Shown here piece after piece: positions 35,626 through 45,500 of a stretch of DNA of 64,000 nt (positions within the stretch are counted from its first letter, which is position 1; every line of letters starts with the position of its first letter). The stretch is from CAYPNF01 sp964411985 (GTDB lineage Bacteria > Verrucomicrobiota > Verrucomicrobiia > Limisphaerales > J093). The notes below the pieces were generated by a model that saw only the letters and a program-made list of their open reading frames with translations, was not told the DNA's origin and ran no database searches. Both the position numbers and the translations under genes were made by a program. The stretch spans positions 161,785-225,784 of the forward strand of contig CAYPNF010000007.1 in assembly GCA_964411985.1 (NCBI GenBank), given 5' to 3'.

Positions 35626-38346
35626 TCATTGACGTTGAACCCGAATTAGGCTGGATCCTGCTTTCCGATTGTCCATGAGCCACTCCATTTCTGGGAAGAC
35701 CCCTGGGAGGTTGGTGAGCACGCTGAAGGGGCGGCCAGCTTCCTCAGCGGCTTCCACCTGGTAGGTGGAGCCCGGTACTCCTGGCCAACTTACGCGGAGT
35801 TTCTGGGAATCCCAGAGATTCGCCGTCAGTTGAAAGCCCTCATTGGGCTCCTTCGGATTCGAGGCGAGGACCTGTTCCGCGGCGTTGGAGTAGCCGTCTG
35901 CGTCGGGATCCTCTCCGGGTGCTGCATCGAGTCCGCTGAACCACTTTCTCTCCCACTCGTCATCCAAGCCATCATGGTCTGAGTCGGTCATGGGTAGGCC
36001 TGAGACGTGCAGGGTCAGAGAATTGACGCTGCCAGTCTTTCCGGGCCGTTCGTCAGCGATCTCCACCCGCCAGGTTCCAACGCTGCTCTCGTAGAAGTGA
36101 TGTGCCGTGGTGTAGGTCCAGGTGCCGAGCGGCGAGGTTAGGTCTTGATTGAACCTTTGGAGTACGCTTCGGGTGCCGGAAGGAGAGATGAGAGTGATGC
36201 GAACATCGGCGCGTCTCGGGTGCTGCATATCCACGTCCAGCCATACGTGCTCACAGGAGAGTGGCTTGGTAACGGCGAAGTCGAAGGTGACTGCATCCAG
36301 TTTTAGTTGCACTTTGGCTCGCGGGGTGCGCTGCAAATAACCCGCTAACGCCTCCCCGCTGTTCTGGGAGATGAATACCGCCGGGATTGGAGCCAGATGG
36401 ACGTCTGCACCGCTCATGTATTCACGGACATCTCCATCCCGGTTGTTGTAGATGATCGCAAAACGGGCGCCCGCGTTGGCGGCGTGCGTGATTTTCTCCA
36501 CGAAATAGTTGGTCCCTCTTCGGATCAACGCCGCTTGGTTTGTCAGGTCGTCGGTGATCGGCTCCAAGGCGGCGCCTTCATCGACTAACGGGACGAAATC
36601 CTTTGCTTCACTGGGGTGTTGGCCATCTGAGGGATAGGCTGGGATGGACTGGATATCCACCGGGGCATTCGGGTCTTCCAATGCCACTCTCAAGCCATCG
36701 TCGGGGATTGGAGCGCCAGTGCTGTTGTTGACCGAAACGGTGGTGGCGGCTGGCTGATTAGTCCAGTGCTGGGCGAGCCAGACCGCCTGGCCCGCATCGG
36801 GCAGGCCGAATCCAGAATTGAAACTCACGCGGAGCCCAGCTCCATTGGTCTGGATTTCAGGATCTTTGGGATCCGTCTGCTGGGCTGCGAGAATCAGGAT
36901 CTGTTGCACGTCGCGGTAAGTGAGTCCGGGATTGGCGGAGAGGATGAGTGCACAGAGCCCCGAGATAAGCGGGGCAGACCCGGAGGTGCCGCTAAAGGCC
37001 GTGCCACCCGTGACATAGTCCCCGGCGTCTCCATGCAAGCTGTCCGTGTTATATCCTAAAGCTCCCTGCCGGTCGGTGGATACCAATCCGGGGTAATTGG
37101 TAACCTGGTCGTTTGGAAGATCCACATTACTGTCTCCGCTCCAGGCGGAGACCAGAACAGCCGTTCCTGGGGTGCTGTAACTGGCTATCTGGCCGTTGAT
37201 GCGCAGTGCACCCACCGTGATCACGCGGGTGTCTTTGGCGTAGCCGTCATCATTGACGTTGTTGCCCAGACTCCTCTCGTTTCCAGCGGCACGGACGAAA
37301 ACGACACCGCGACCACTGCGTCCATACTCGATGGCGTTCTTGAGGCCGAGGCTTTCCAGCGAACCCATGGCCATCTGCTCGGCGCTCGCGTTGCCCCAGC
37401 TGTGGTTCTGAACTGCCACCACGTTGGATCGATACTGAAAGGCATCCATAACGGCCTCCTCGCTGCCCAGATTGTCACTGGTGTCGAACAAGACCAGGCT
37501 TGCGAGTCTCACCTCAGGGGCCACGCCAGAGACGCCCTTCTTGTTGTTTTGCACGCCGGCAATGAGCCCTGCGACGGATGTCCCATGCGATTGTGCTGAG
37601 GACATGGGCCACCCACTCGAAGTACCGCTGACAAAGTTACGGTGCCCGCCAGCATCCAAATTCCCAACCAAGTCAGGGTGATCCAATTCGATGCCATTAT
37701 CCCCCTGCGCCACGGTCACACCCTGGCCTCGAGTGACTCCCCAGGCGGATCGAAGGTTCCAACTTATCCCCTGCGAAAGCCCGGTGACTGGGTTGCGGTT
37801 CTCCAGGTGCCATTGCTGACCGTAGAGCGGATCATTGGGATGAGCACTGATGGAGCGGTGCAGTTTCGCTCCTCGAGCGCGGACGGGATGGCTTACTTGG
37901 ACACCCGGGAGCTGAGCCAGTCTTTGAGCCTCGTTGGCCGCCTCCCAGGCATCTGTTGCCTGCAGGATGTGGAAACCCGGTGCCAGCTCACGGTCCGGAA
38001 GCAGCTTGTTTCCATCCAGAAGGCTCGCGAGCGACACGCCCGGCGCGGTCTGCAGCACTACGCGATCCCCTAACCGAACCATTTCGCCTGCGGGGCTCTT
38101 TGGCTCGACTGAGATCCAGCGAACAGGCCGCGCGCTTGCCAGACCTACGCGGGAGAGCGGGACCTGGTAAGTTACGGGGAGTGGGTCCTTGAAAGCGAAC
38201 GTCACCAGGTTGGTGTTGGGCTCACCCCAGGCAGGGTCCGCCAGTGTGATGGCGAAGACCAATCTGACGAAAAGGCAGGTTTGGGCAAGAACGTCCTTGG
38301 ATTGAAAGGAGTGCCCCGGGAGGTGGTTCGACACTGCGGTGCTCAA
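35626..38346 (-). CDS. secreted S8 subtilase with P domain and PA-like insert
   Basis: 906 residues. A signal-like N-terminus and a propeptide (to about 165) precede the catalytic domain. The triad is Asp216 (AQGDNGIELDHPDL), His254 (SHGTSVAG) and Ser455 (FSGTSGSAPL), with oxyanion Asn356 (AAGNE), the kexin/furin-like arrangement. A PA-like domain (DEGAALEPITD...AIIYNNRDGD...AVFISQNSGEAL) and then a P/homoB domain (VWLDVDMQHPRRADVRITLISPSGT ... YESSVGTWRVEI) follow. A short beta domain and a C-terminal QVEAA...SLIRVQ region end it. Probably processes or degrades extracellular proteins. Confidence 0.9.
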   Translation of the reverse strand: MSTAVSNHLPGHSFQSKDVLAQTCLFVRLVFAITLADPAWGEPNTNLVTFAFKDPLPVTYQVPLSRVGLASARPVRWISVEPKSPAGEMVRLGDRVVLQTAPGVSLASLLDGNKLLPDRELAPGFHILQATDAWEAANEAQRLAQLPGVQVSHPVRARGAKLHRSISAHPNDPLYGQQWHLENRNPVTGLSQGISWNLRSAWGVTRGQGVTVAQGDNGIELDHPDLVGNLDAGGHRNFVSGTSSGWPMSSAQSHGTSVAGLIAGVQNNKKGVSGVAPEVRLASLVLFDTSDNLGSEEAVMDAFQYRSNVVAVQNHSWGNASAEQMAMGSLESLGLKNAIEYGRSGRGVVFVRAAGNERSLGNNVNDDGYAKDTRVITVGALRINGQIASYSTPGTAVLVSAWSGDSNVDLPNDQVTNYPGLVSTDRQGALGYNTDSLHGDAGDYVTGGTAFSGTSGSAPLISGLCALILSANPGLTYRDVQQILILAAQQTDPKDPEIQTNGAGLRVSFNSGFGLPDAGQAVWLAQHWTNQPAATTVSVNNSTGAPIPDDGLRVALEDPNAPVDIQSIPAYPSDGQHPSEAKDFVPLVDEGAALEPITDDLTNQAALIRRGTNYFVEKITHAANAGARFAIIYNNRDGDVREYMSGADVHLAPIPAVFISQNSGEALAGYLQRTPRAKVQLKLDAVTFDFAVTKPLSCEHVWLDVDMQHPRRADVRITLISPSGTRSVLQRFNQDLTSPLGTWTYTTAHHFYESSVGTWRVEIADERPGKTGSVNSLTLHVSGLPMTDSDHDGLDDEWERKWFSGLDAAPGEDPDADGYSNAAEQVLASNPKEPNEGFQLTANLWDSQKLRVSWPGVPGSTYQVEAAEEAGRPFSVLTNLPGVFPEMEWLMDNRKAGSSLIRVQRQ

Positions 38347-38441
38347 GCAATTCTGGGGTGAGATTGCGACGACTTGATTCGGACTTTAACTTGCATCATG
38401 GTGCCTTGAAGCGTTTTTAATGCCAACCCGGGCGATGAAAA

Positions 38442-38466
38442 GGCCGCAGCTTCACGGGCTGCGGCC
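38442..38466 (-). terminator. terminator of the Ig-like secreted protein
   Basis: GGCCGCAGC (38442-38450), 7-nt loop, GCTGCGGCC (38458-38466); on the minus strand TTTT follows (plus AAAA left of it). It lies 30 bp past the stop of the minus-strand gene at 38496. Confidence 0.75.
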
Positions 38467-38495
38467 CAACGTAAGCCGATCCTGCAGAAGACGAA

Positions 38496-40583
38496 TCAAT
38501 TCTGCCTGGCCCGTAGGTAGAGGATGGGACTGGATGCAGCGGGCTTAAAACTGACCGCCATGGAGGAGGAGGTCGCGGTGGTCGTATACTCGGTTTTCCA
38601 CGTGGCGAGGTTGGCGGAAGACTCGATTACCAGAGGATGGCCGGCCGTGCAAGTGAGTTGGAGATTAATCTGCCCGCTTTGGGTCACATCAATCGAGGTG
38701 ATCTTGGAGGGGGTTAATTGGGAAGATCCACCACCCGTGTTGATGGTGAAACGGGTGCTTACCTGGTAGGCGGCCCACGCGAACTCGCCGCTGGGCTGCA
38801 GGAAAACGTTGGTTGCCACCACACGCGAGAATGTCAGATCTGCATCGTAGACAAGCCCGGGTTTGAGGGTGCCTTTGGGGATCGTGAAGGATCCGGCGTT
38901 TCTTGCGAGCTGAATGCCGTGACACTCGTCCGGCGCATAGAAGTTGTCGGTTCCGTTGTGGATGCTTAGAAAGGTTGAGTCCCCCGCAGTTGCGTCGGAA
39001 AACGGGGTCCATGTGAGCGTGAAATCCGCGCTTGCGTCGACTTTCTGAGCGGCTTCGTAGTTGGTAATCCGGGGTGTCGCCGGGGCGCTACCTAAGGTCG
39101 TCGTGGCGGTATTCTGGACACCGCTGATTTTCACAGCCAATTGGTAATTGCCTGCGGGGAATGTCGAATCCAGGCTGGCTTGGGATGTGAAATTCGATTC
39201 GATCATGCCGAAAGATCCGGCCCCGGGAAAGCTCTGCCATTCGAATCCAAGCTGCGTGCCGCTGGGCAGCTTGACGTACCCGAAGTTCGCGTCCAGGTTC
39301 TTCCCGGTAGCCGAAGCGAGGAAGGCTGGCGTATTCGTGGTGTCCTCCGTGAGTGTGGAAGGGGCAGTCTGTACGTAGTAGACCATTTTGGAGAGCATTA
39401 CTAGAACCCCATCGGTGTTGTTGGTGTCGGTATGGCAGGGGTCGTTGGTTACGATGGTACCTGCCATGGTGAACTGGCCGCTGGTGGTGGCCAGAGCGTT
39501 TCCAGCGAGGTCCATGAACTTCGGGCTTCCAGGTGTGGGATTGAGTTTCCAGGTGATGGTGGTTCCCGAGGGCAGGGTCCCCATCGTCGCCACGCACATC
39601 AGTGTGGTCTCATCCGACCATGCATACTGCCAGATCACACCTGAGGCATTGCCCCAGAGGATATCCTGCTTCTCCTGCATGGGTTCGCTGAAGACGAAGG
39701 TAATGGGGTTGGTGAAAGTGATGGTGACCCCGGTCGCTCCATTCGCAGGTTCAGAGCTCGTGAGGGTGGGCGGAGTCACATCCGAGGAACTGCCGCCACT
39801 GGTGGACATACTGAACCTTGTTTCGGCAGCATGCCCGGCAAGTTTCCCGGGAAAGCCCAGAAACGAACTGGTGGTGACGCGGTGGAAACGGATCACACCA
39901 GTATACTTCTTCCCTTTCTGGAGAGTCCCAGAGTTGATGGTGTAAGAGCTGAAAACCTCAGAGGACGTGCCCATATCAGGCAATCCACTCTTCCCGTCAA
40001 CCTGGCTGCCAGTCTCATCCAGAATGGCTACTTCCACGGCGTCATCGCTCCCGGCGGAAGAGAAAGGACTGAAACTGAGAACGAAATCGGTATCCGGATC
40101 CAAGGTCTGTGCGGCATCGAAGTTGAGGACGGTAGGAGCGGCGGGGGGTGTTGCGGCAAGGAGCCCAACCACCTCGCTCGCCGCGGCCCCCGATTGCCCA
40201 TTATACGTAAAGGTGTAGTCCCCGTCAGGTAGCGCGGCGTTCATGGCTGCGACGGAATCAAACTCAGCCTGGTAGATCAGCATCCCTTCTGAGTCGGCCG
40301 TCAGGGGCTTCGCAGTCCCACCCGGAGGGGTCACGGCCGGATTCTTGACCCAGTCTGCTAATAGCGGCTGCATCTTGGCTAGGAAGGATGCAGGCTTGGC
40401 TGCGGGAGTCGGGGCGCCGGAACCGGCGGTCTGGACGAAGACAGCGGTCTTGAACGTCCCGATGCTCATGACAGAGAAATCGATCGCCTGCAGGTTCAGG
40501 GCGCTGGCGACAAGCCCCAAACCCATGGCAGCCGAGGTGGAGAGCGAGCGTAGTTTCCTTTGAAGGATAGGTGGAATCATCAT
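38496..40583 (-). CDS. large secreted protein with SbsA-type Ig-like domain
   Basis: 695 residues, with a signal peptide (SAAMGLGLVASALNLQA). An Ig-like domain of the SbsA/Big_5 type begins DVTPPTLTSSEPANGATGV and includes FVFSEPM. Two similar beta-rich segments flank it: both contain 'A.P..LNF(D/E)AAQ...D.DF.L.(F/W)(S/T)PF(S/D)', so they look like a duplicated domain around residues 150-250 and 500-610. The end (PLVIESSANLATWKT) is the C-terminal module common to exported Verrucomicrobiota proteins. Probably extracellular; no enzyme motif seen. Confidence 0.8.
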   Translation of the reverse strand: MMIPPILQRKLRSLSTSAAMGLGLVASALNLQAIDFSVMSIGTFKTAVFVQTAGSGAPTPAAKPASFLAKMQPLLADWVKNPAVTPPGGTAKPLTADSEGMLIYQAEFDSVAAMNAALPDGDYTFTYNGQSGAAASEVVGLLAATPPAAPTVLNFDAAQTLDPDTDFVLSFSPFSSAGSDDAVEVAILDETGSQVDGKSGLPDMGTSSEVFSSYTINSGTLQKGKKYTGVIRFHRVTTSSFLGFPGKLAGHAAETRFSMSTSGGSSSDVTPPTLTSSEPANGATGVTITFTNPITFVFSEPMQEKQDILWGNASGVIWQYAWSDETTLMCVATMGTLPSGTTITWKLNPTPGSPKFMDLAGNALATTSGQFTMAGTIVTNDPCHTDTNNTDGVLVMLSKMVYYVQTAPSTLTEDTTNTPAFLASATGKNLDANFGYVKLPSGTQLGFEWQSFPGAGSFGMIESNFTSQASLDSTFPAGNYQLAVKISGVQNTATTTLGSAPATPRITNYEAAQKVDASADFTLTWTPFSDATAGDSTFLSIHNGTDNFYAPDECHGIQLARNAGSFTIPKGTLKPGLVYDADLTFSRVVATNVFLQPSGEFAWAAYQVSTRFTINTGGGSSQLTPSKITSIDVTQSGQINLQLTCTAGHPLVIESSANLATWKTEYTTTATSSSMAVSFKPAASSPILYLRARQN

Positions 40584-40677
40584 AAGGCCATCCGGGATAT
40601 CTTTTTAACGACACAATACGCACATGCCCTGAGGCTTGCGCTTAAGTAATGCCATTCTACTTTGCCCCCATGCTAAG

Positions 40678-42963
40678 TCAATTCCGTACGGTTTCGGTTG
40701 AGGGCTTGGGAGGGACACTGCTTAAAGAGATCAAGTCCAGGAGGATTCGCTTGGTTTCCTCGAGAGTCACATCTGTGGCTGCCCCTTTCTCCTCAGCGTC
40801 TGCCTCATCCGAGTCGGGGTCATCCTGGGCTTTAGGTTCCGCAGAGGACTTGGCCGTTTCCGGGGGGGAGTTAGTGGCAGGACCTGGTGCGGGCAGCCCT
40901 GCCACATCCACGAGCTTGAGCGGAATCTCATAGAAGGTCTCCTTGGGAAGGCCTCTCTTCTCTCGCTCGGCTTTTCGGGCTTTGGCTCGTTCCTCAATCT
41001 CCTTCTTCTCTTTGACCCGCTGCTCCTCGTTCAGTGAGACACTCTTATCTGCCAGCATCTGCTTGTAGCGTTCGATGTCCTCGCGGACGTACGCGAAATC
41101 ACGGTCTGCGTCCTGCCTCGCTTGGCTGCGTCTTTTCAGTTCTTCTACATGGGAATGAACCATGTCCATTCTGCTGAACCTGGCGCTGGTGATCGTATCG
41201 AAGGGCAGGGCGAAGTCCTGAGAGCCTTCGCCTGTCTCGAGATAATTATTCACCGAAGGAAGCACAAGGTCGGGGATGACCCCACGAAGTTGGGTGGAGG
41301 ACCCATTTGCCCGATAGAACTTCCGGATTGTGACCTTCATCGCTCCAGGATTGTAGTTGGTAGGGAAGGCCTGTCGGCGGAAACGGTTTAGCTCGAAAAT
41401 GGTCTGGACGGTTCCTTTGCCGTGCGTGGAGCTGTCACCCACGACCAAGCCGCGGTCATAGTCCTGAATGGCGGCGGCCAAAATCTCGGAGGCGGAAGCG
41501 CTGAACCTGCTAGTGAGTACAACCAGCGGTCCCGTGTAGAGCACCTCGCCGTCGGTGTCCGATTCCACACTGACTTCGTCGTTGGCGTCACGGACCTGCA
41601 CTACGGGGCCCTCTTTGATGAAGAGCCCCGTTAGCTTGATACATTCTTCCAGGGAGCCGCCTCCGTTTCGGCGAAGATCCAGCACAATGCCTTCCACCTT
41701 CTCCGCCTCCAGTTTCTTGATCAACCGAGCTACGTCTGCCGTGGTGCTTTTAGGTTCAGACTTACCCTTGTTGGAGCCTAAATCGAAGGTGGCGTAGAAA
41801 GAAGGGAGATCGATAACGCCAATCCGGTTCGTTTTGCCGTTAGCGTTGGGCATATCGATGATCTTCGATTTGGCCTCTTGGTCCTCGAGTTTGACCTCTT
41901 CCCGGATCAGGGTCAGCTGCCTCCGTTCGGAACTGTCGGTGGCATCGGCGGGAATGATGGTCAGAGTGACTTCGCTCCCCTTGGGCCCGCGTATCATCTC
42001 CACAACCTTGTTGAGTTTCATCCCGATCACATCCACGGGTTCTTTTCCAGCCTGGCTCACAGCGATGATGCGATCGTTGGGCTTCAGTTTCTTGCTTCTA
42101 GCTGCCGGCCCTCCCGCAATCAGTTCCACGATTTTGCAGTATCCGTCGTCGTCGCGAAGGAGTGCCCCAATCCCGAACAGCGACAGTTTCATGCTGATGG
42201 CAAAGGTCTCGAGTTGATCCCTTCCCATGTAGTCGGAGTGGGGATCGAAGGCTTGGGCCAGAGCGGAGAGGTAGAGTTGCAGAACGTCATCGGTATCGAA
42301 TTCACCGAGGGTCCTTAGCACCCGCTTGTAGCGGTTGGACAAAGTCTTCTGAATCTCGAGAAGCTTCTGTTTGCTCAGTTTCTCCTGAAGATACTCAAAC
42401 TTCAAGTGCCTGATCCACAGCTCTTTAGCTTCATTTATGTCAGCAGGGTAGTCTAAGTCCTTGCGGTTGGGGGTGTATCTTTCTTCTTTCGTGAAATCGA
42501 ACTCATTCGCCTGGAGAAGTTGTGCCACCACCTCGACTCGTTCCTCCAAGCGTTTTAAGTAGCGTGCGAAAATCTCGAACGCAGGGGAAGTGTTACCCTG
42601 CCTGGCGGTTAGATCATCCAAGGTCCAGTTGTACTTCTCAAAATCCCGGATGTCGGACTTGAGAAAATGGAAGTGCTGGGGGTCCAACATCTCAAGATAA
42701 CGCTTCAGGAATCGGCGCGCCATCTCGTCGTTCATGGGGTGGCGGAGGTAATGGGTGTTCTGCAGAATGAAGGAGGAGAGCTTCGCTACATTCCCATCAT
42801 GTTCACCTGGAACAAGTTGTGATATGTTTGTGTATCTCTGCGTATAGAGGATGAGATCCTGAACCGCATTAGTCTCCAGCGAGGCACGCGCGAGCTGTGG
42901 GGTGTCCTTGGCGAGGGCCAGTCCCATGGAGGTCAGCAAACACAAAAGATGAATGAGCCGCAT
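40678..42963 (-). CDS. prc: tail-specific protease (S41, Prc-like)
   Basis: 761 residues. A signal peptide (MRLIHLLCLLTSMGLALA) is followed by the Prc N-terminal helical domain, a PDZ domain (SLFGIGALLRDDDGYCKIVELIAGGPA), and the S41 catalytic core: SRFSASASEILAAAIQDYDRG with the catalytic Ser and HGKGTVQ with the Lys. A coiled, charged DUF3340-like C-terminus follows. Prc degrades or trims periplasmic proteins, including penicillin-binding and lipoprotein substrates. The ATG at 42963 is chosen because the signal peptide starts there; the frame is open further upstream to 43152. Confidence 0.93.
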   Translation of the reverse strand: MRLIHLLCLLTSMGLALAKDTPQLARASLETNAVQDLILYTQRYTNISQLVPGEHDGNVAKLSSFILQNTHYLRHPMNDEMARRFLKRYLEMLDPQHFHFLKSDIRDFEKYNWTLDDLTARQGNTSPAFEIFARYLKRLEERVEVVAQLLQANEFDFTKEERYTPNRKDLDYPADINEAKELWIRHLKFEYLQEKLSKQKLLEIQKTLSNRYKRVLRTLGEFDTDDVLQLYLSALAQAFDPHSDYMGRDQLETFAISMKLSLFGIGALLRDDDGYCKIVELIAGGPAARSKKLKPNDRIIAVSQAGKEPVDVIGMKLNKVVEMIRGPKGSEVTLTIIPADATDSSERRQLTLIREEVKLEDQEAKSKIIDMPNANGKTNRIGVIDLPSFYATFDLGSNKGKSEPKSTTADVARLIKKLEAEKVEGIVLDLRRNGGGSLEECIKLTGLFIKEGPVVQVRDANDEVSVESDTDGEVLYTGPLVVLTSRFSASASEILAAAIQDYDRGLVVGDSSTHGKGTVQTIFELNRFRRQAFPTNYNPGAMKVTIRKFYRANGSSTQLRGVIPDLVLPSVNNYLETGEGSQDFALPFDTITSARFSRMDMVHSHVEELKRRSQARQDADRDFAYVREDIERYKQMLADKSVSLNEEQRVKEKKEIEERAKARKAEREKRGLPKETFYEIPLKLVDVAGLPAPGPATNSPPETAKSSAEPKAQDDPDSDEADAEEKGAATDVTLEETKRILLDLISLSSVPPKPSTETVRN

Positions 42964-43127
42964 TTTCACAGATTCCAGTTGGAGGACATTCCCTCCCGTT
43001 TCACCCCAACATAAGGAAAAACGCCGGACTGGCAAGCTGTTGAATCGAAATCTTAGGTCTGGCGCAAAACCCCTTTGCCGTTGCGCCCCCCCTGGTTTGC
43101 GATCATGATGCTTCCTCGAGTTGAGCC

Positions 43128-43745
43128 ATGATCGAGTGGAACATCCAGTCAAGATCGCATACTTGCCAAAGTTGCTCCAAGCCGTTTTCGGATGGAGAGA
43201 GCCTGCACACTTTGCTGTACGACCAAAAACAGGTCTACCATCGGCAGGACATCTGTGAGTCCTGCTGGAAAGCGCATTTAGCGAAGCCCGCTGCTTCGGC
43301 TCATCCCTTCCTTTCGCATTGGCAAGGGGTTTACTCTGCTCCTCCCGCCGTGGCTCCAGACGCGATTCAGAAAGACACGGCAGAGTCCTTGCTGCGTAAG
43401 TTGGTGGAAAAGAGCCAGCCGGAACATGCGGGGGCGTGCTTTATTCTGGCAGTCATGCTGGAGCGCAAGCGTATCCTCAGGGTGAAAGCCCAGACTCGCA
43501 GCGAGGGGCAACGGATTCTGATTTACGAACACCCCAAGACGGGCGAGGTCTTTACCATCCCGGATCCAGCACTGCAGTTGGACCAGCTCGAGGTCGTTCA
43601 AAAGGATGTAGCTCATCTTTTGGCCCACGGTCTGGAGGCTCCCGTTCTTGCGGAACCCGTCCCACCCGCCCCGCCAACGGTGACAGATGGTATCGCGGCA
43701 GACTCGAGAGCACAGCATTCGGAGTCGCCCGAAGAAGTGGGTTAA
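43128..43745 (+). CDS. zinc-ribbon protein upstream of rnc, function unknown
   Basis: 205 residues. The N-terminus has CQSC (residues 13-16) and CESC about 30 residues later, likely a zinc ribbon. A helical middle (AESLLRKLVEKSQPEHAGACFILAVMLERKRILR) and a segment LIYEHPKTGEVFTIPDPAL follow, with a disordered, proline-rich tail. It is cytoplasmic: no signal or membrane segment. It lies 9 bp before rnc and is probably co-transcribed with it, which hints at an RNA-related role. I do not recognise the family. Confidence 0.8.
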   Translation: MIEWNIQSRSHTCQSCSKPFSDGESLHTLLYDQKQVYHRQDICESCWKAHLAKPAASAHPFLSHWQGVYSAPPAVAPDAIQKDTAESLLRKLVEKSQPEHAGACFILAVMLERKRILRVKAQTRSEGQRILIYEHPKTGEVFTIPDPALQLDQLEVVQKDVAHLLAHGLEAPVLAEPVPPAPPTVTDGIAADSRAQHSESPEEVG

Positions 43746-43754
43746 CGAAGCTCC

Positions 43755-44462
43755 ATGAGCTCTGATCCTCCATCGATGGACCTCCGGCTGCTCCAAACCA
43801 AGCTAGGCCATGTGTTTCATGATGAGATGTTGCTGGAGATGGCCTTGACCCATCCTTCCTTGGCTCACGACGATGGACCTGAGATCCAGCACAATCAACG
43901 CTTGGAATTCCTTGGGGATGCTGTTCTTCAGCTGGTCTTGACCTGGGAGTTGTACCGGCTCCATCCTGAGCTAGGAGAGGGTCCGCTCACTAAAGCCCGT
44001 GCCGCCATGGTGAACCAGAAAGCCCTCGCTGAGCATGCCAGGCGATTGTCGTTGGGACCGTTTTTGCGCTTGAGCCGGGGGGAAGAGTTGCACGGGGGAC
44101 GAGGGCGAGCCTCGGCCTTGGCGGATGCCTTCGAGGCTCTTCTGGGAGCGTTACTCTTGGATGGGGGTATGGAAACTGCCAAAAGTTTCATCTTGAATGA
44201 GTTCCAGATTGATTTATCCGGGGTCGGGCATGGTCCGTTTTCGGGTAACCCCAAGGGAGAACTTCAGGAACTGCTGCAAGCCACTTCGCCTTTGGCGCCC
44301 GAATACCACCTGAAGGGAGCTACCGGTCCCGACCACGATCGGTGTTTTGAGTGTGCTGTGACCCACCATGGGAAAGAACTGGCCCGTGGTTTCGGCAAGA
44401 GCAAAAAAGCTGCCGAAACGGAGGCAGCTTTAGCCGCTCTAGGGGTACTTCGGGGCAGCTAG
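43755..44462 (+). CDS. rnc: ribonuclease III
   Basis: 235 residues, normal length. The RNase III signature is NQRLEFLGDAVLQLVLT with the catalytic Glu and Asp, and a second acidic site DAFEALLGALLLDGG. The C-terminal dsRNA-binding domain begins NPKGELQELLQATSPLAPEYHL and ends GKSKKAAETEAALAAL. It cuts double-stranded RNA, processing rRNA precursors. It follows the zinc-ribbon gene by 9 bp. Confidence 0.96.
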   Translation: MSSDPPSMDLRLLQTKLGHVFHDEMLLEMALTHPSLAHDDGPEIQHNQRLEFLGDAVLQLVLTWELYRLHPELGEGPLTKARAAMVNQKALAEHARRLSLGPFLRLSRGEELHGGRGRASALADAFEALLGALLLDGGMETAKSFILNEFQIDLSGVGHGPFSGNPKGELQELLQATSPLAPEYHLKGATGPDHDRCFECAVTHHGKELARGFGKSKKAAETEAALAALGVLRGS

Positions 44463-44538
44463 GGCTTGGAGAGTCCCCCGTGCCCGACCTCTTGCTTGCC
44501 TCGAGACTCCCCCAGGATTCCCGCTCACAAGCTCGCTC

Positions 44539-44559
44539 CCATGCTGCGGCACAGCATGG
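44539..44559. terminator. hairpin between convergent rnc and pilin genes
   Basis: CCATGCTG (44539-44546), 5-nt loop, CAGCATGG (44552-44559): an 8-bp perfect stem in the 115-bp convergent gap. There is no T-run, so a terminator role is only suggested by position. Confidence 0.35.
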
Positions 44560-44577
44560 CGGTTCTTGGGAAGCCTC

Positions 44578-45384
44578 CTACCGGAGAGCATCGTGGTTTT
44601 CCGCACGTTCCACGAACCCTGGGGTGACCAGTTCCGTGTGGCCGTCGACAAAGGAGACCGTGCCTCTTCCCTTCTTTCGGAACTCCACCAGATTCACGGT
44701 TCGCCCGCTGGAGAGACCGTGGCGCCCGGAGAGCATGTTGCCGGGAGGAACGAAACGGCCATCATCCGCGATTTCGGAGTAGTGTTTGGGATCACCGTTT
44801 TCCTCGACCAGCATCACCTTGCCAGCCGGATTGCGCACCATCACGGACTTGAAGTGGAGGGGCGGGGCTCCCTGGCCGTAGAGGGAGGCGATGCCGTGAT
44901 TCTGAACGCCGCCGCTTTCTGCCACCACACTGGTGAGCGTATAGCTGTAGAGATAGGGATTTCCCGAGCCGGGCCTGAGCCTCCACTGACGTTCACGTTC
45001 CAAGGCCTCGCGGTCGGCAGGGCATCGAAACAGATTCGTGGTAAACTGACCAATGTAAGGGGAAATGGCGCTGTTCCGAACGTTGGTATAGTAGGATTGG
45101 GGGACAGAGGGGTCGTTCGACGGACGGAGAGTCAGGTTCCAGAAGATCCAATCCTCGCGCATGGCGACGTAAGCTCCCTTGGAGGCAGTGCCCGGATAGG
45201 TGTCACGGAAGTCATCGATGTAGAGCTGCATGGCGAGGCTCAACTGTTTGAGATTGCTTCTGCAGACAGTCTGGTGGCCTTTGCTTTTGGCCCGGGCAAG
45301 GGCCGGGAGCAGCATGCCGGCGAGAATGGCGATAATCGCGATGACGACCAGCAACTCAATCAACGTGAAGGCTCGACGCGTCAT
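44578..45384 (-). CDS. type II secretion/pilin-like protein with C-terminal FVDGH motif
   Basis: 268 residues. It begins MTRRAFTLIELLVVIAIIAILAGMLLPALARAKSKG, a classic type IV pilin/pseudopilin N-terminus with a very short leader (cut before Phe). The body carries the SNLKQLSLAMQLYIDDF segment and the end GTVSFVDGHTELV, the family of 'H-x-G' pilin-like proteins that occur in many copies in Verrucomicrobiota and Planctomycetota. Processing needs a prepilin peptidase outside this window. The function is unknown; minor pilin or surface protein. A TTG start at 45405 would add seven residues. Confidence 0.88.
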   Translation of the reverse strand: MTRRAFTLIELLVVIAIIAILAGMLLPALARAKSKGHQTVCRSNLKQLSLAMQLYIDDFRDTYPGTASKGAYVAMREDWIFWNLTLRPSNDPSVPQSYYTNVRNSAISPYIGQFTTNLFRCPADREALERERQWRLRPGSGNPYLYSYTLTSVVAESGGVQNHGIASLYGQGAPPLHFKSVMVRNPAGKVMLVEENGDPKHYSEIADDGRFVPPGNMLSGRHGLSSGRTVNLVEFRKKGRGTVSFVDGHTELVTPGFVERAENHDALR

Positions 45385-45500
45385 GATCGGAGGTGATTTG
45401 TCCAATAAGGATTCATCTCATGGTCGATACTGTCAAGGTTCAACGTGTCCACGGTGAACCAGTTTTGGCATGGTACGGGATCAGGTTTGACTGTCTGGGT

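Noticed and set aside
42964..43127. A second sigma-54 promoter (TGGCGCA...TTTGCC) before the zinc-ribbon gene
   Set aside because: The distance between GG and GC is 14 bp instead of 10.
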